A stretch of DNA of 64,000 nucleotides from CAVUAT01 sp963739545. GTDB lineage: Bacteria; Actinomycetota; Thermoleophilia; Solirubrobacterales; 70-9. The stretch spans positions 1,178,001 through 1,242,000 of the forward strand of contig CAVUAT010000014.1 of assembly GCA_963739545.1 (NCBI GenBank), in the 5' to 3' direction. The notes under the pieces are model-generated. The model saw only the letters and a list, made by a program, of their open reading frames with translations, did no database searches and was not told the origin of the DNA. Positions 56,249 to 64,000 of this stretch are shown here, piece after piece (positions within the stretch are counted from its first letter, which is position 1; the number at the start of each line of letters is the position of its first letter). Both the position numbers and the translations under genes were made by a program.

Positions 56249-57538
56249 TTATGGTTGGTATCTCGCGATCAGGGCCGCCATCCGGTCCTGAGCGAGGTGG
56301 GCGCGGCCGATGTCGACGCGCTGCATCAGGATCGAGAAGACGACGAAGCGGTCGGGGGCGACCTCGCAATAGCCGGAGAGGGCGCTGACGCCGGTCAGGG
56401 TCCCGGTCTTGCCGATGCAGTTGCCCTGCGCCGCCGTTCCCCGCATGCGGCCGGCCAGCGTCCCCGTGCCGCCGGCGACGGCGAGTGAGCTGAGGAAGGC
56501 TTCGCGGACGGGTTCCTCTTCGGACAGCAGGCTCGTGAGCAGAGCCCCGACGGAGCTGGGCGAGGCGCGGTCCGCGCGGCTCAGCCCCGAGCCGTTCTGG
56601 GTGCTGAGCGAGGCGCCGGCCTCGCGGGCGTAGGCCTTGACGAGGGCCACGCCGCCGCGCGTCGTGCCGCGGCCCGTGTCGGCTGCGATCGCCTTGAGGA
56701 TCATCTCGGCGTAGTAGTTGATCGAGAAAGTGTTGGTGGAGCGCGCGAGGGCGCTCAGCGGGGACGAAGTCGCATCGGCGACGACGGCCGTCGGGGCCGG
56801 GGTCTCGGGTGCGGTCCCGGCCGTCGTCCTCTTGCCGACCTCGATCCCGCGCTTGCGCAGGATCGAAATCATCGCCAGGGCCGCGCTTCGCGCCGGGTCG
56901 GCTGAGCGCCCGCTCTCGAAGGCGAGGCCCGAGAGCCTGCCGAGGTCCTCGAACGGGCCGCCCGAGATACCCCGCTGGCGCACCGTCCGCTTGCGGTCGA
57001 AGTAGGACTCGTCGTAGAGCAGCCTGCCCTTCACGCGCGTGAGCCCGGCGGCGCGGGCCTCGTCGGCGAGCTTCGAGAGACCCTGCGACGTGAGGCTCGG
57101 GTCGCCGCCACCGACCAGGATCAGGTCGCCCTCGACGACCCCGTCGGCGAACTCCCCGTCCGCGACCAGCCGGGTCTCGAACTGCTCGTCGGGGCCGAGC
57201 GTGGCGAGCGCCGTCGCCGTGGTGAACACCTTCATGTTCGAGGCGATCTGGAAGGGCCGAGAGGCGCCGCTCGAGAACAGCGTCGCGCCCGTGACGGGGT
57301 CACCCACCCAGGCACCGCCGCTGCCCCCACTGCGGCGGAGGTAGCGCGCGAGCCCGCTGCGCAGCTTGGCACCCGAGACGGCCGTCTGCGCCTGGGGCCC
57401 GCCCTTGGCGATGGGGGTCTCGAAGGCGAGATCGGGTGCGGAGGCGCTCGCCGACGGCGCATGCGCGAGTGCGAGCACGCTCGAAAGGGCCAGCGCGGCG
57501 CCTGCGCGCCGCAGCTTGATCGGGGGGCGGATGGTCAC
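56249..57538 (-). CDS. dacB: D-alanyl-D-alanine carboxypeptidase/endopeptidase (PBP4, S13)
   Basis: 429 residues from GTG 57538, with a signal peptide (AGAALALSSVLALAHAPSASA). The penicillin-binding motifs are seen: SxxK (S100-NM-K103), SxN (FSINYYAE) and KTG (GKTGTLTG). It acts in the envelope, trimming or cutting peptidoglycan cross-links. A longer in-frame start would run through the patatin gene and is rejected. It converges on ligA. Confidence 0.93.
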   Translation of the reverse strand: MTIRPPIKLRRAGAALALSSVLALAHAPSASASAPDLAFETPIAKGGPQAQTAVSGAKLRSGLARYLRRSGGSGGAWVGDPVTGATLFSSGASRPFQIASNMKVFTTATALATLGPDEQFETRLVADGEFADGVVEGDLILVGGGDPSLTSQGLSKLADEARAAGLTRVKGRLLYDESYFDRKRTVRQRGISGGPFEDLGRLSGLAFESGRSADPARSAALAMISILRKRGIEVGKRTTAGTAPETPAPTAVVADATSSPLSALARSTNTFSINYYAEMILKAIAADTGRGTTRGGVALVKAYAREAGASLSTQNGSGLSRADRASPSSVGALLTSLLSEEEPVREAFLSSLAVAGGTGTLAGRMRGTAAQGNCIGKTGTLTGVSALSGYCEVAPDRFVVFSILMQRVDIGRAHLAQDRMAALIARYQP

Positions 57539-57619
57539 TGCTGAGACCAAAACAAGGGAGGCGGGCCAGGGTAGCGGTGGCGTCGGTGGCCCCCGCGGCT
57601 GGTATAACCGCCCAGGCTG

Positions 57620-58915
57620 ATGGGGAAGGTCGTTCCGATCGAGGGCAGTGGGGCCAAGCCGCGTGCTGCGCGGGCACGACGCCGCTCGCGCAGCAAGGTG
57701 GACAAGACCGCGCTCGTGCTGGGGGGCGGCGGGTTCACGGGCGGCGTCTACGAGATCGGCGCGCTGCGGGCGCTCGACCTGCTGGCCGTGAACTCGACCG
57801 TCAACGAGTTCGACGTGTACGTGGGCACGAGCGCCGGCTCCTTCGTCGCGAGCATGACCGCCAACGGGGTCACGCCCGAGGAGATGATGCGGGTGCTGAA
57901 CAAGGCGCTTCCGTCGCCGATCGCAGACCCCAAGCTGCGGACCCTCCTGCGCCCGAACTACATGGCTTGGGCGAGCCGCGTCGCGGTGATGCCGCTGCGC
58001 GTCGTCGGCACCCTCCGCCACGTGGCCCGGAACATCGGCGAGGTCTCGATGGTCGACGTCGCGATGGGCATCGCCGAGGGCCTGCCGACCGGCGTCTACA
58101 ACAACCACGGGCTGGAGCGCTACATGGCCGAGGTCCTGAGCGACCCGGACCGCTCCAACGACTTCCGCGAGCTGCGCCACGAGCTGCTCCTGACCGCGAC
58201 CGACGTCGACACCTGCGAGCGGCTCGTGCTCGGAAAGGGGGAGTGGGACGACGTGCCGATCTCGAGGGCTGTCGCCGCCTCCACCGCGCTGCCGATGGTC
58301 TACGAGCCGATCGAGCTGCGCGGGCGCCAGCTGATGGACGGTGGCATCGGCTCGACGACCAACGTCGACGTCGCCGTGGACGCGGGCGCCAAATTCATCA
58401 TCGTCGTCAACCCGCTAGTCCCCTACATCAACGACTTCGAGACCAAGATCCCGACGATGTTCGGCTCGCGCGTGCGCCGGGTCAGCGACATGGGCCTGCC
58501 CGGCATCGCCAACCAGGCCTTCCGCCTGATGGCCCACGCCCGCCTGCAGCTCGCGGTGGAGTCGTGGCGCCACCGCTTCCCCGACGTGGACATCATCCTG
58601 ATCGAGCCCGAGCCCGACGACGAGCTGATGTTCGGGACCTCGATCCTCGACTACTCCTCGCGGCTGAAGATCGCCAAGCACGGCTTCGAGTCGGTGACCC
58701 AGAAGCTCGCGCGCGACTACCCGCGCTACAAGCAGGTCGCGGCCCGCCACGGGATCGACATCTCCGCCCGGCGCGTGAGGAAGGTCCTCGACACGGTCGA
58801 GGAAGAGGAGAAGGGCGGCCTCTCGGCCTGGCGCCGGGTGCTCGAGCAGACCACGGGTGCGCTGCTGCGCCAGTCCGGCCAGGAAGAGGACGAAGCCGCC
58901 CAGTCGCGCCGCTGA
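57620..58915 (+). CDS. Patatin-like phospholipase
   Basis: 431 residues. The oxyanion loop LVLGGGGFTGGVYEIG, the nucleophile motif GTSAG (Ser71) and the catalytic Asp in MDGGIG (Asp240) make an intact Ser-Asp dyad. A basic N-terminus precedes the domain (AARARRRSRSK), and the last 60 residues are charged. It probably hydrolyses lipids or fatty-acyl esters; no signal peptide is seen, so it is cytoplasmic or membrane-associated. It is divergent from dacB. Confidence 0.9.
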   Translation: MGKVVPIEGSGAKPRAARARRRSRSKVDKTALVLGGGGFTGGVYEIGALRALDLLAVNSTVNEFDVYVGTSAGSFVASMTANGVTPEEMMRVLNKALPSPIADPKLRTLLRPNYMAWASRVAVMPLRVVGTLRHVARNIGEVSMVDVAMGIAEGLPTGVYNNHGLERYMAEVLSDPDRSNDFRELRHELLLTATDVDTCERLVLGKGEWDDVPISRAVAASTALPMVYEPIELRGRQLMDGGIGSTTNVDVAVDAGAKFIIVVNPLVPYINDFETKIPTMFGSRVRRVSDMGLPGIANQAFRLMAHARLQLAVESWRHRFPDVDIILIEPEPDDELMFGTSILDYSSRLKIAKHGFESVTQKLARDYPRYKQVAARHGIDISARRVRKVLDTVEEEEKGGLSAWRRVLEQTTGALLRQSGQEEDEAAQSRR

Positions 58916-58999
58916 AGCGCAAACGTCGTTGCACCTCGCAGGGCGGCCCCGCAGACCGGCGAAATTGAGCCGGCGGCCCTTTGTCCAACTCGTACCGGG

Positions 59000-59028
59000 C
59001 GGCCGGGCTCCTCTTCGGGGCCCGGCCG
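59000..59028. terminator. Hairpin between convergent genes
   Basis: CGGCCGGGC (59000-59008) pairs with GCCCGGCCG (59020-59028) in the 114-base gap between the patatin and glycerate kinase stops. There is no T-tract on either strand. It may act as a bidirectional or Rho-assisted terminator. Confidence 0.5.
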
Positions 59029-59029
59029 T

Positions 59030-59917
59030 CTAGCCGCCTGCGATCTCGGCGGCTGCCCGCTCCACCTCGGCCAGGGTCGGCGTTTCGGTCACCGACGCGG
59101 CCCCGAGGCGCGCCTCGCTGACCGGATCGACTACCCCGGCCACCACGTGCAGGGGAACCCCAGCCTCGGCGCAGCGCTTGGCGATTTCGCCGACCAGCTT
59201 CCCCTCGGTCGACTGGGCGTCGAGGCTGCCCTCGCCGGTGATCACCGCCGACGCGTCCTCGAGGCTGCCGTCGAAGCGCAGCACGCCGAGCACGTAGGTC
59301 GCGCCCGGCACCAGCCGTGCACCGAACGCCGCCCAGAGCCCGCCCGCGAGGCCCCCGGCGGCCCCGGTCATCGGGTGACCGCGAGGGTCGCGGGGCAGCG
59401 CCCCGGCGCGCGCGACCAGCCGCTCGCTCAGACTAGCCACCGTTGCGGGATCGGCGCCCTTCTGCGGGGAGAAGAGCTCGGCGGCTCGCTCGAACGGGAT
59501 GTTGACGTCGCAGATCACCTCGAGCTTGGCGCGCCCGAGCCCGCCGGCTTCCTCGATGGCCTCGATGGCGCCGGCGCCCCCGTCCGTGGTGGCGCTTCCC
59601 CCGGCGGCGACCACCACCCGCTTGGCACCCGTCTCGGCGGCGGCGGCGATGAGCTCGCCGGTGCCGGCGCTGCTCGCGGCCTCGGCGTCGCGCTCGCCCT
59701 CGGCGACGAGCCCCAGGCCCGAGGCCTGGGCTACCTCCACAATCGCGCTGCGGCCGTCGCCGAGCACGGCGAAGCTCGCTTGGATCGGTCTGCCCAGCGG
59801 GTCGTGCGCCGATGCCGTCCGCGTCTCGCCGCCGAGCGCGGCGAGAAGGACGTCCATCGTGCCCTCCCCGCCGTCGGCCGCCGGCAGCAGCTCCGCTTCG
59901 GCCCCCGCCGAGCGCAC
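59030..59917 (-). CDS. Glycerate kinase, start codon unresolved
   Basis: 295 residues from GTG 59917, but homology continues upstream: the conserved N-terminal APDSFKGT motif is encoded in frame at 59980-59957, with FSAVEVAEAIGRG after it. No ATG, GTG or TTG is found in that frame before the gene runs into the acyl-CoA ligase stop (60012-60014). The rest (LPAADGGEGTMDVLLAAL, GGSATTDGGAGAIEAI and STEGKLVGEIAKRC) is a good GlxK/GarK-type kinase that phosphorylates D-glycerate. Either a base error hides the start or the true start is unusual. Confidence 0.8.
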   Translation of the reverse strand: MRSAGAEAELLPAADGGEGTMDVLLAALGGETRTASAHDPLGRPIQASFAVLGDGRSAIVEVAQASGLGLVAEGERDAEAASSAGTGELIAAAAETGAKRVVVAAGGSATTDGGAGAIEAIEEAGGLGRAKLEVICDVNIPFERAAELFSPQKGADPATVASLSERLVARAGALPRDPRGHPMTGAAGGLAGGLWAAFGARLVPGATYVLGVLRFDGSLEDASAVITGEGSLDAQSTEGKLVGEIAKRCAEAGVPLHVVAGVVDPVSEARLGAASVTETPTLAEVERAAAEIAGG

Positions 59918-60011
59918 CCCGCGGCCGATCGCCTCGGCGACCTCAACGGCGCTGAAGGTGCCCTTGAAGGAGTCGGGGGCGGCGAGGAAGGGCGCCGAGC
60001 CCGGGGTGTCC

Positions 60012-61829
60012 CTAGCCGTAGAGGGCCTCGATGTCGCTCTCGTACTTCTCCGAGACCACGTTTCGCTTCACCTTGAGCGTCGGTGTCAGCTCGCCGCCCT
60101 CCTGCGAGAGGTCGGCGGGCAGGATCTCGAACTTCTTGATCTGCTCGACCTTGGCGAACTTCTTGTTGATCTCGTCCATGTGCTGCTGGATCCGCTCGCG
60201 CATCTCGGGGTGGTGGGCGAGGGCAGCCAGGTCGGCTGGCCATCCCTCCTCCTCGGCGAGCTTCGCGACTTCCTCGGGGTCAAGCGTGACGAGGGCGATC
60301 AGGTAGGGCCTGCGGTCGCCGATCACTACGCACTGCGAGATCCACTGGCTTTGCTTCATCTCCGCCTCGAGGTTCGCCGGCGTGATGTTCTTGCCGCCCG
60401 CCGTGATGATGATGTCCTTCTTGCGGCCGGTGATCTTCAGGTAGCCGTCGGAGTCGAGCTCGCCGATGTCGCCGGTGTGCAGCCACCCGTCGACGATCGT
60501 CTCGGCCGTCGCCTCGGGGTTCTTGTAATAGCCCTGGAATACGTTCGGGCCCTTGACCAGGATCTCGCCGTCGTCGGCGATCCTGATCTCGGCGTCGCGG
60601 AACGCCCGCCCGACGGTTCCGAACTTGAACGCCTCGGGACGGGCGACCGTCGCGGCGGTCGAGGTCTCGGTCATGCCCCAGCCCTCGAGGATCAGCACCC
60701 CCGCGGCGTCGAAGAAGCGCAGGATCTCCGGGTTGATCGGAGCCGCGCCGGTGACGCAGTTCTTGATGTTGCCGCCGAACAGCGCCCGGATCTTGGCGAG
60801 CACGAGCTTGTCGGCGAGCTTGTACTGGCGCTCGAGCAGGAACCCGGGCGACCTGCCGGCCCGCTCGGCCTCACGCATCTTCTTGCCGACGCCGATCGCC
60901 CAGTTGAAGATCAGCTTCTTGGCGCCGCCCTGCTTCTCGACGTCGCCGGTCGCCGCCGTGTAGATCTTCTCGAAGATTCGCGGCACGGACGGGAACACCT
61001 CCGGCTTGACCTCGACGAGGTTCGGGATGATCTTCAGCGGGTCGCGCTCCCAGTAGGCGATGTTGCCGCCGAGGTCGAAGCTGAGCAGCTGGATGAGCAG
61101 CGCGAAGGAGTGGGCGAGCGGGAGGAACAGGTAGACGGTGCTGTCCTCGTGGAGAACGCTCTCCTCGAGCGACATCGTCAGCATCGAGCGGTAGTTGCCG
61201 TGCGAGATGACGCAGCCCTTGGGCGGGCCGGTGGTGCCCGACGTGTAGATGAAGGTGCAGATGTCGTCGGGGGTGACGGCGCTCCAGCGCTCCTCGTACA
61301 CCGACTCGTCGCGGCTCCCGCCGCGCTCTGCGAGCTCGCTCATCGAGATCGCGTCGTCGGCGGTGCCCTCCATCACGATCACGTGCTTCAGCTTGGGCAG
61401 CGACTCGCGAACGCTGCGCACCTTCTCGAGCTGAGCGGAGTCCTCGACGATCACCGCCACGGAGTCGGAGTTCTCGAGCACGTACTGGCACTCCTCGGGC
61501 GAGTTGGTCTGGTAGATCGGCACGACGGTGGCGCCCGTTGCGAGCGCGGCGTAGTCGAAGTAGGTCCACTCCGGCCGCGTGTTGGCGAGGATCGCGACCT
61601 TGTCGCCCTTCTCGATGCCCAGGTCGATGAGCCCCAGGGCGAGCCCCTTGACGATCTCGCCGACCTCGGCGAACGTCTTCGAGACCCACTGTCCCGACGG
61701 GTCCTTGTACGTGACGGCCCGCTTGTCGGCGTGCTTGCGGGCCGCGAGCGGCAGCAGGTCGGCGATCGTCTTCGAGCCGGTTCCCTCGGGGGTCCCGGTC
61801 GCGGGCGGCGATGCGGTGGCGCTCTCCAT
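60012..61829 (-). CDS. Long-chain acyl-CoA synthetase (AMP-binding)
   Basis: 605 residues. The ATP-binding YTSGTTGPPKG is at residues 195-205; LEGWGMTET and DGWLHTGDIG follow, with GRKKDIIITAGGKNITPANL at the C-terminal hinge. It activates fatty acids through an acyl-adenylate. The stop codon lies only about 15 bases from where the glycerate kinase frame should begin, so the two are likely co-transcribed. Upstream is a 103-base gap. Confidence 0.92.
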   Translation of the reverse strand: MESATASPPATGTPEGTGSKTIADLLPLAARKHADKRAVTYKDPSGQWVSKTFAEVGEIVKGLALGLIDLGIEKGDKVAILANTRPEWTYFDYAALATGATVVPIYQTNSPEECQYVLENSDSVAVIVEDSAQLEKVRSVRESLPKLKHVIVMEGTADDAISMSELAERGGSRDESVYEERWSAVTPDDICTFIYTSGTTGPPKGCVISHGNYRSMLTMSLEESVLHEDSTVYLFLPLAHSFALLIQLLSFDLGGNIAYWERDPLKIIPNLVEVKPEVFPSVPRIFEKIYTAATGDVEKQGGAKKLIFNWAIGVGKKMREAERAGRSPGFLLERQYKLADKLVLAKIRALFGGNIKNCVTGAAPINPEILRFFDAAGVLILEGWGMTETSTAATVARPEAFKFGTVGRAFRDAEIRIADDGEILVKGPNVFQGYYKNPEATAETIVDGWLHTGDIGELDSDGYLKITGRKKDIIITAGGKNITPANLEAEMKQSQWISQCVVIGDRRPYLIALVTLDPEEVAKLAEEEGWPADLAALAHHPEMRERIQQHMDEINKKFAKVEQIKKFEILPADLSQEGGELTPTLKVKRNVVSEKYESDIEALYG

Positions 61830-61932
61830 CAGTGGCCTCTCTCCTCACTTCGGGGGAGCCAGATTGTATTGCGCGACTGGCTGCGCGGCCAGGGATCGCC
61901 TGCGCCGCGCTGCCGTCGCGAAAACTTGCGCT

Positions 61933-62109
61933 CTAGGCGGTGGCCCGCTTGTCGGGGCTCTGGAATGCCTTGAGCGAGGACTCGAACAACGTCCTGTCGA
62001 TCCGCCCCTCGAGCACCGGAACATTCATCTCGATGCACTTCACGAGGACATCCCGCCGCTTCATCTCCATCTGGTCGGCGAGCTCGGTGGGCGTCAGGTG
62101 AACTGCCAT
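61933..62109 (-). CDS. Small IF2-N-like helix-turn-helix protein
   Basis: 58 residues from ATG 62109 with a GGAGAGGTG ribosome site. VHLTPTELADQMEMKRRDVL then KCIEMNVPVLEG resembles the IF2 N-terminal/winged-helix type of small domain that binds nucleic acid. A longer start at 62172 would begin inside the -35 box of its own promoter. It has a strong promoter of its own, which suggests regulation or abundance. The function is unknown; a DNA-binding role is inferred from shape only. Confidence 0.6.
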   Translation of the reverse strand: MAVHLTPTELADQMEMKRRDVLVKCIEMNVPVLEGRIDRTLFESSLKAFQSPDKRATA

Positions 62110-62144
62110 ATACACCTCTCCGTCGTCTAGATCCTCCGAGAGGA

Positions 62145-62172
62145 TGTATATCGCGTCAGGACGACGTGTCAA
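62145..62172 (-). promoter_or_regulatory. Strong sigma70-type promoter
   Basis: On the minus strand TTGACA (62172-62167), a 16-base spacer and TATACA (62150-62145) are close to consensus. It is the best housekeeping promoter in the window and drives the small gene at 62109. Its -35 box overlaps the last codons and stop of the upstream gene (62169). Confidence 0.75.
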
Positions 62173-62717
62173 CTCTTTGGCTGCACCTTGCGAGGATCGA
62201 TTTCCTCATAGACGTCGTCGGCGGGGCTTGTCATCAGCCGGTCGGCCATCTCGGTCTTGAGTAGGGCGAGGCGCTGATCTTCACCAGGGGTTCGCCGCTC
62301 GTCGCGCGCGAGGTCGATGAACTCCTCGCTCACGTACCCGTCGCGGAGGGCGAGCGCCAGCTCCCGGTCCCGGTAGCCGAGCACAAAGACGAAGCGCTCA
62401 CGGGTGCGGCCAAGCTCGGGCAGCGCGAGCGAAGGATCGACGTAGTAGCGGCCCTCGGTCACGGCGCGCGTCACGAGCTCGAAGCCGTCCCGCGCCCCGG
62501 GGCCGGCGAACGCAGTGCGGATCGTGAGCTCGCGTCGTTCGGGCGCACCGCCGGGGGCGAGCAGCGCGACTGCCCGCTCCAGCACCTTGTACGCATGGGC
62601 GACTCCGCCGGGGGAGCCGGACCCGTGGTAGGCGATCATCTGCTCGAAGGTGAAGCCGACCGCCCGCCCTCCGTCGAGGAGCTCGATCTCGTCGGTCACG
62701 CCGGGCTCGGAGCCCAT
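62169..62717 (-). CDS. Protein of unknown function
   Basis: 182 residues. FTFEQMIAYHGSGSPGGVAH followed by AYKVLERAVALL slightly recalls the His-containing start of FmdE-like domains (formylmethanofuran dehydrogenase subunit E), but I see no Cys or zinc ligands, so this is only a possibility. No signal peptide or membrane segment. It lies four bases downstream of the NIF3 gene on the same strand and is probably co-transcribed with it. Confidence 0.65.
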   Translation of the reverse strand: MGSEPGVTDEIELLDGGRAVGFTFEQMIAYHGSGSPGGVAHAYKVLERAVALLAPGGAPERRELTIRTAFAGPGARDGFELVTRAVTEGRYYVDPSLALPELGRTRERFVFVLGYRDRELALALRDGYVSEEFIDLARDERRTPGEDQRLALLKTEMADRLMTSPADDVYEEIDPRKVQPKS

Positions 62718-62721
62718 GCCG

Positions 62722-63504
62722 CTAGACGGGGTTCGGGACGTCGATGAAGCGGTGCTCGACGCCGAAGCGCTCGGCGACGAGCTCGCCGAGCCTGCGGATG
62801 CCGAACGTCTCGGTCGCGTAGTGGCCCCCTGCGAGGAAGTGCACGCCGTACTCCCTCGACTCGGCCATCGCCGGCTCGCTGGGCTCGCCCGTGACGAGCG
62901 CGTCGAGTCCGAGCCGGCCGGCCTCGTGCAGGGCGAACGCCCCGCCGCCGGTCACGATCCCGACGCTCTCGATCAGCTCGGGGCCGGAGTCGAAGACGAG
63001 GGGCTCGCTGTCCGTGGCGCTGCGGAGGTTCGCCGCGAGCTCGTCGATCCGCAGGCCGGGCTCGGAGCGCCCGATGACACCGATCGCGTTTCCCTTCGCC
63101 TCGCCGAACGGCCGCGGGTCCACGGTGAGGCCGAGCCGGTCGCGCAGCAGCGCGTTGTTTCCGATCTCAGGGTGGGCGTCGAGCGGCAGGTGATAGGCGG
63201 CGAGGCCGGACCCCGCGGCGAGAAGGGTCCGCAGCCTCGCGGCCATCGGCAGCGACAGTGCGCCGAGCGTCGTGCCCCACAGCAGGCCGTGGTGGACGAG
63301 CGCCAGCTGGGCGCCCGCGGCGACCGCGGCGGTCAGGAACTCGAGGTTGGCCGAGACTCCGGAGGCCACCGACGTGACGTCCTCGGCGCCTGGGACCTGG
63401 AGCCCGTTGGGCCCGTAGTCCTCGAAGGAGCGGGTGTCGAGCAGCTCGTCGCAGAAGGCGATGATCTCGTCGCACCGGGCCACGCGCGCCAGCGTAACTA
63501 GCAT
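62722..63504 (-). CDS. NIF3/DUF34-family protein (GTP cyclohydrolase I type 2 homolog)
   Basis: 260 residues from ATG 63504. The metal-binding motifs VHHGLLW (two His) and, later, GGHYATE, with ELLDTRSFEDYGPNGLQV at the start, place it in NIF3/YbgI. The 260-residue length means no central inserted domain. Family members bind two metal ions; the reaction is not settled. Divergent from the next gene. Confidence 0.88.
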   Translation of the reverse strand: MLVTLARVARCDEIIAFCDELLDTRSFEDYGPNGLQVPGAEDVTSVASGVSANLEFLTAAVAAGAQLALVHHGLLWGTTLGALSLPMAARLRTLLAAGSGLAAYHLPLDAHPEIGNNALLRDRLGLTVDPRPFGEAKGNAIGVIGRSEPGLRIDELAANLRSATDSEPLVFDSGPELIESVGIVTGGGAFALHEAGRLGLDALVTGEPSEPAMAESREYGVHFLAGGHYATETFGIRRLGELVAERFGVEHRFIDVPNPV

Positions 63505-63511
63505 TCTGTCC

Positions 63512-63772
63512 GTGGGTCCGCCGCCCGACCGAGACACCCCGGCAACGGGATCGTTCATCGAGTCTCTGATGGAGACCGACCTCTACTCGATGGGGGCGTT
63601 CTTCTGCGACCAGCACCCCGAGCTCGTCGACGAGGTCGTTTCGCGCAGCGAGGTGATCGAGCAGCGCGGTCTCGAGCGCTGGGCGGATGAAAGCGAGACC
63701 CCGGTCGAAGAGGCTTTCCGCACCCTGCTCACGGGCCTCGCGGTGCGCTACTACAAGGCTCTGGCGGGTTGA
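63512..63772 (+). CDS. Small protein of unknown function
   Basis: 86 residues from GTG 63512; a longer start would overlap the NIF3 gene. FIESLMETDLYSMGAFFCDQ and VEEAFRTLLTGLAVRYYKAL are helical. Its stop overlaps the next start (TTGA), so it is coupled to the DsbA-like gene. No family is recognised. Confidence 0.55.
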   Translation: MGPPPDRDTPATGSFIESLMETDLYSMGAFFCDQHPELVDEVVSRSEVIEQRGLERWADESETPVEEAFRTLLTGLAVRYYKALAG

Positions 63773-64000
63773 CCGACACACCTTCCGGTAACCGGCCCCG
63801 GCTGATCGGGGTGATCGTGATCGGCGTGATCGGGCTGATCGCCCTGGCCGTGCTCGCGAGCCTCTCGCTCGACGACGGCTCGGAGGAGCAGATCCAGATC
63901 TCGGGCGCCCAGGAGGTGCAGCGCCTCGTCGGCGGCATCCCCCAGCTCGAGGACCGCCTCGGCCAGGACGACGCGCCGGTCACGATCGAGGTCTTCAGCG
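63769..64000 (+). CDS. DsbA/thioredoxin-like membrane-anchored protein, 3' end outside window
   Basis: 77 residues are visible from TTG 63769, overlapping the previous stop by four bases. A short cytoplasmic start (TDTPSGNRPR), one membrane helix (LIGVIVIGVIGLIALAVLAS) and an acidic linker lead into LGQDDAPVTIEVFS, the typical lead-in of DsbA-like thioredoxin domains; the CxxC site would lie just past base 64000. I infer an extracytoplasmic disulphide oxidoreductase. Confidence 0.75.
   Translation, partial: MTDTPSGNRPRLIGVIVIGVIGLIALAVLASLSLDDGSEEQIQISGAQEVQRLVGGIPQLEDRLGQDDAPVTIEVFS

Noticed and set aside
57577..58968. 463-residue frame overlapping the patatin gene
   Set aside because: Arg/Pro/Ala-rich shadow; the overlapping frame has intact patatin motifs.

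Overview
The window is high-GC actinobacterial chromosome. The gene content (a str/S10/spc/alpha ribosomal supercluster with actinobacterial-style sequences, Ala/Glu/Lys-rich tails on many ribosomal proteins, secreted Ca-binding-repeat and Ig-repeat proteins, a SnoaL-fused ECF sigma factor) suggests the class Thermoleophilia, order Solirubrobacterales or a close relative. That placement is inference from memory of such genomes; no 16S gene is present. No tRNA, rRNA, CRISPR array or insertion sequence was recognised.

Layout. 1-11013: the 3' part of a giant secreted or surface protein (deacetylase-like N-terminal domain, Fn3, two LamG-like modules, Ig-like repeats). It ends in a nearly identical 564-bp tandem array, preceded by an indel-ridden unit. 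11238-23338: rpmG-secE-nusG-rplK-rplA, then L10-leader-rplJ-rplL, then rpoB-rpoC. As given, rpoC carries a one-base frameshift. 23417-26988: a secreted thrombospondin-type-3 protein, an ECF sigma factor and two small minus-strand genes. 27026-32360: rpsL-rpsG, two inverted membrane-protein genes that split the str operon, then a long leader with fusA and tuf. 32508-48880: an uninterrupted S10-spc-alpha run from rpsJ to rplQ, including secY, adk and map but no infA between map and rpmJ. 48897-52431: an accessory stretch with an MFS transporter, a DUF4239 protein, a truncated SnoaL gene, an orphan HicB, small proteins and a 3'-end repeat. 52453-64000: housekeeping genes truA, surE, ligA and dacB, then a patatin lipase, glycerate kinase, acyl-CoA ligase, small regulators or unknowns, a NIF3 protein and the start of a DsbA-like protein.

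Most of the window makes the translation and transcription machinery: ribosomal proteins, EF-G, EF-Tu, the RNA polymerase subunits, NusG, the SecE/SecY translocon and N-terminal Met removal (Map). Stop/start overlaps of 1-8 bases join many of the genes.

The most striking observation is a 34-bp palindromic element (7-bp arms, 20-nt centre) lying in frame inside four ribosomal protein genes: rplJ, rplC, rpsQ and rpsE. It encodes an acidic peptide. In rplC it sits inside the conserved core rather than in a tail, and in rpsE both arms differ from the others in a way that keeps base pairing. Two other dispersed motifs occur: a purine-rich one that starts on the stop codon of nusG, rplK and rpmC, and one found just downstream of two minus-strand genes. 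Several irregularities (the indel cluster at 4449-5135, one extra C in rpoC, a glycerate kinase with no usable start) look more like consensus errors than biology.
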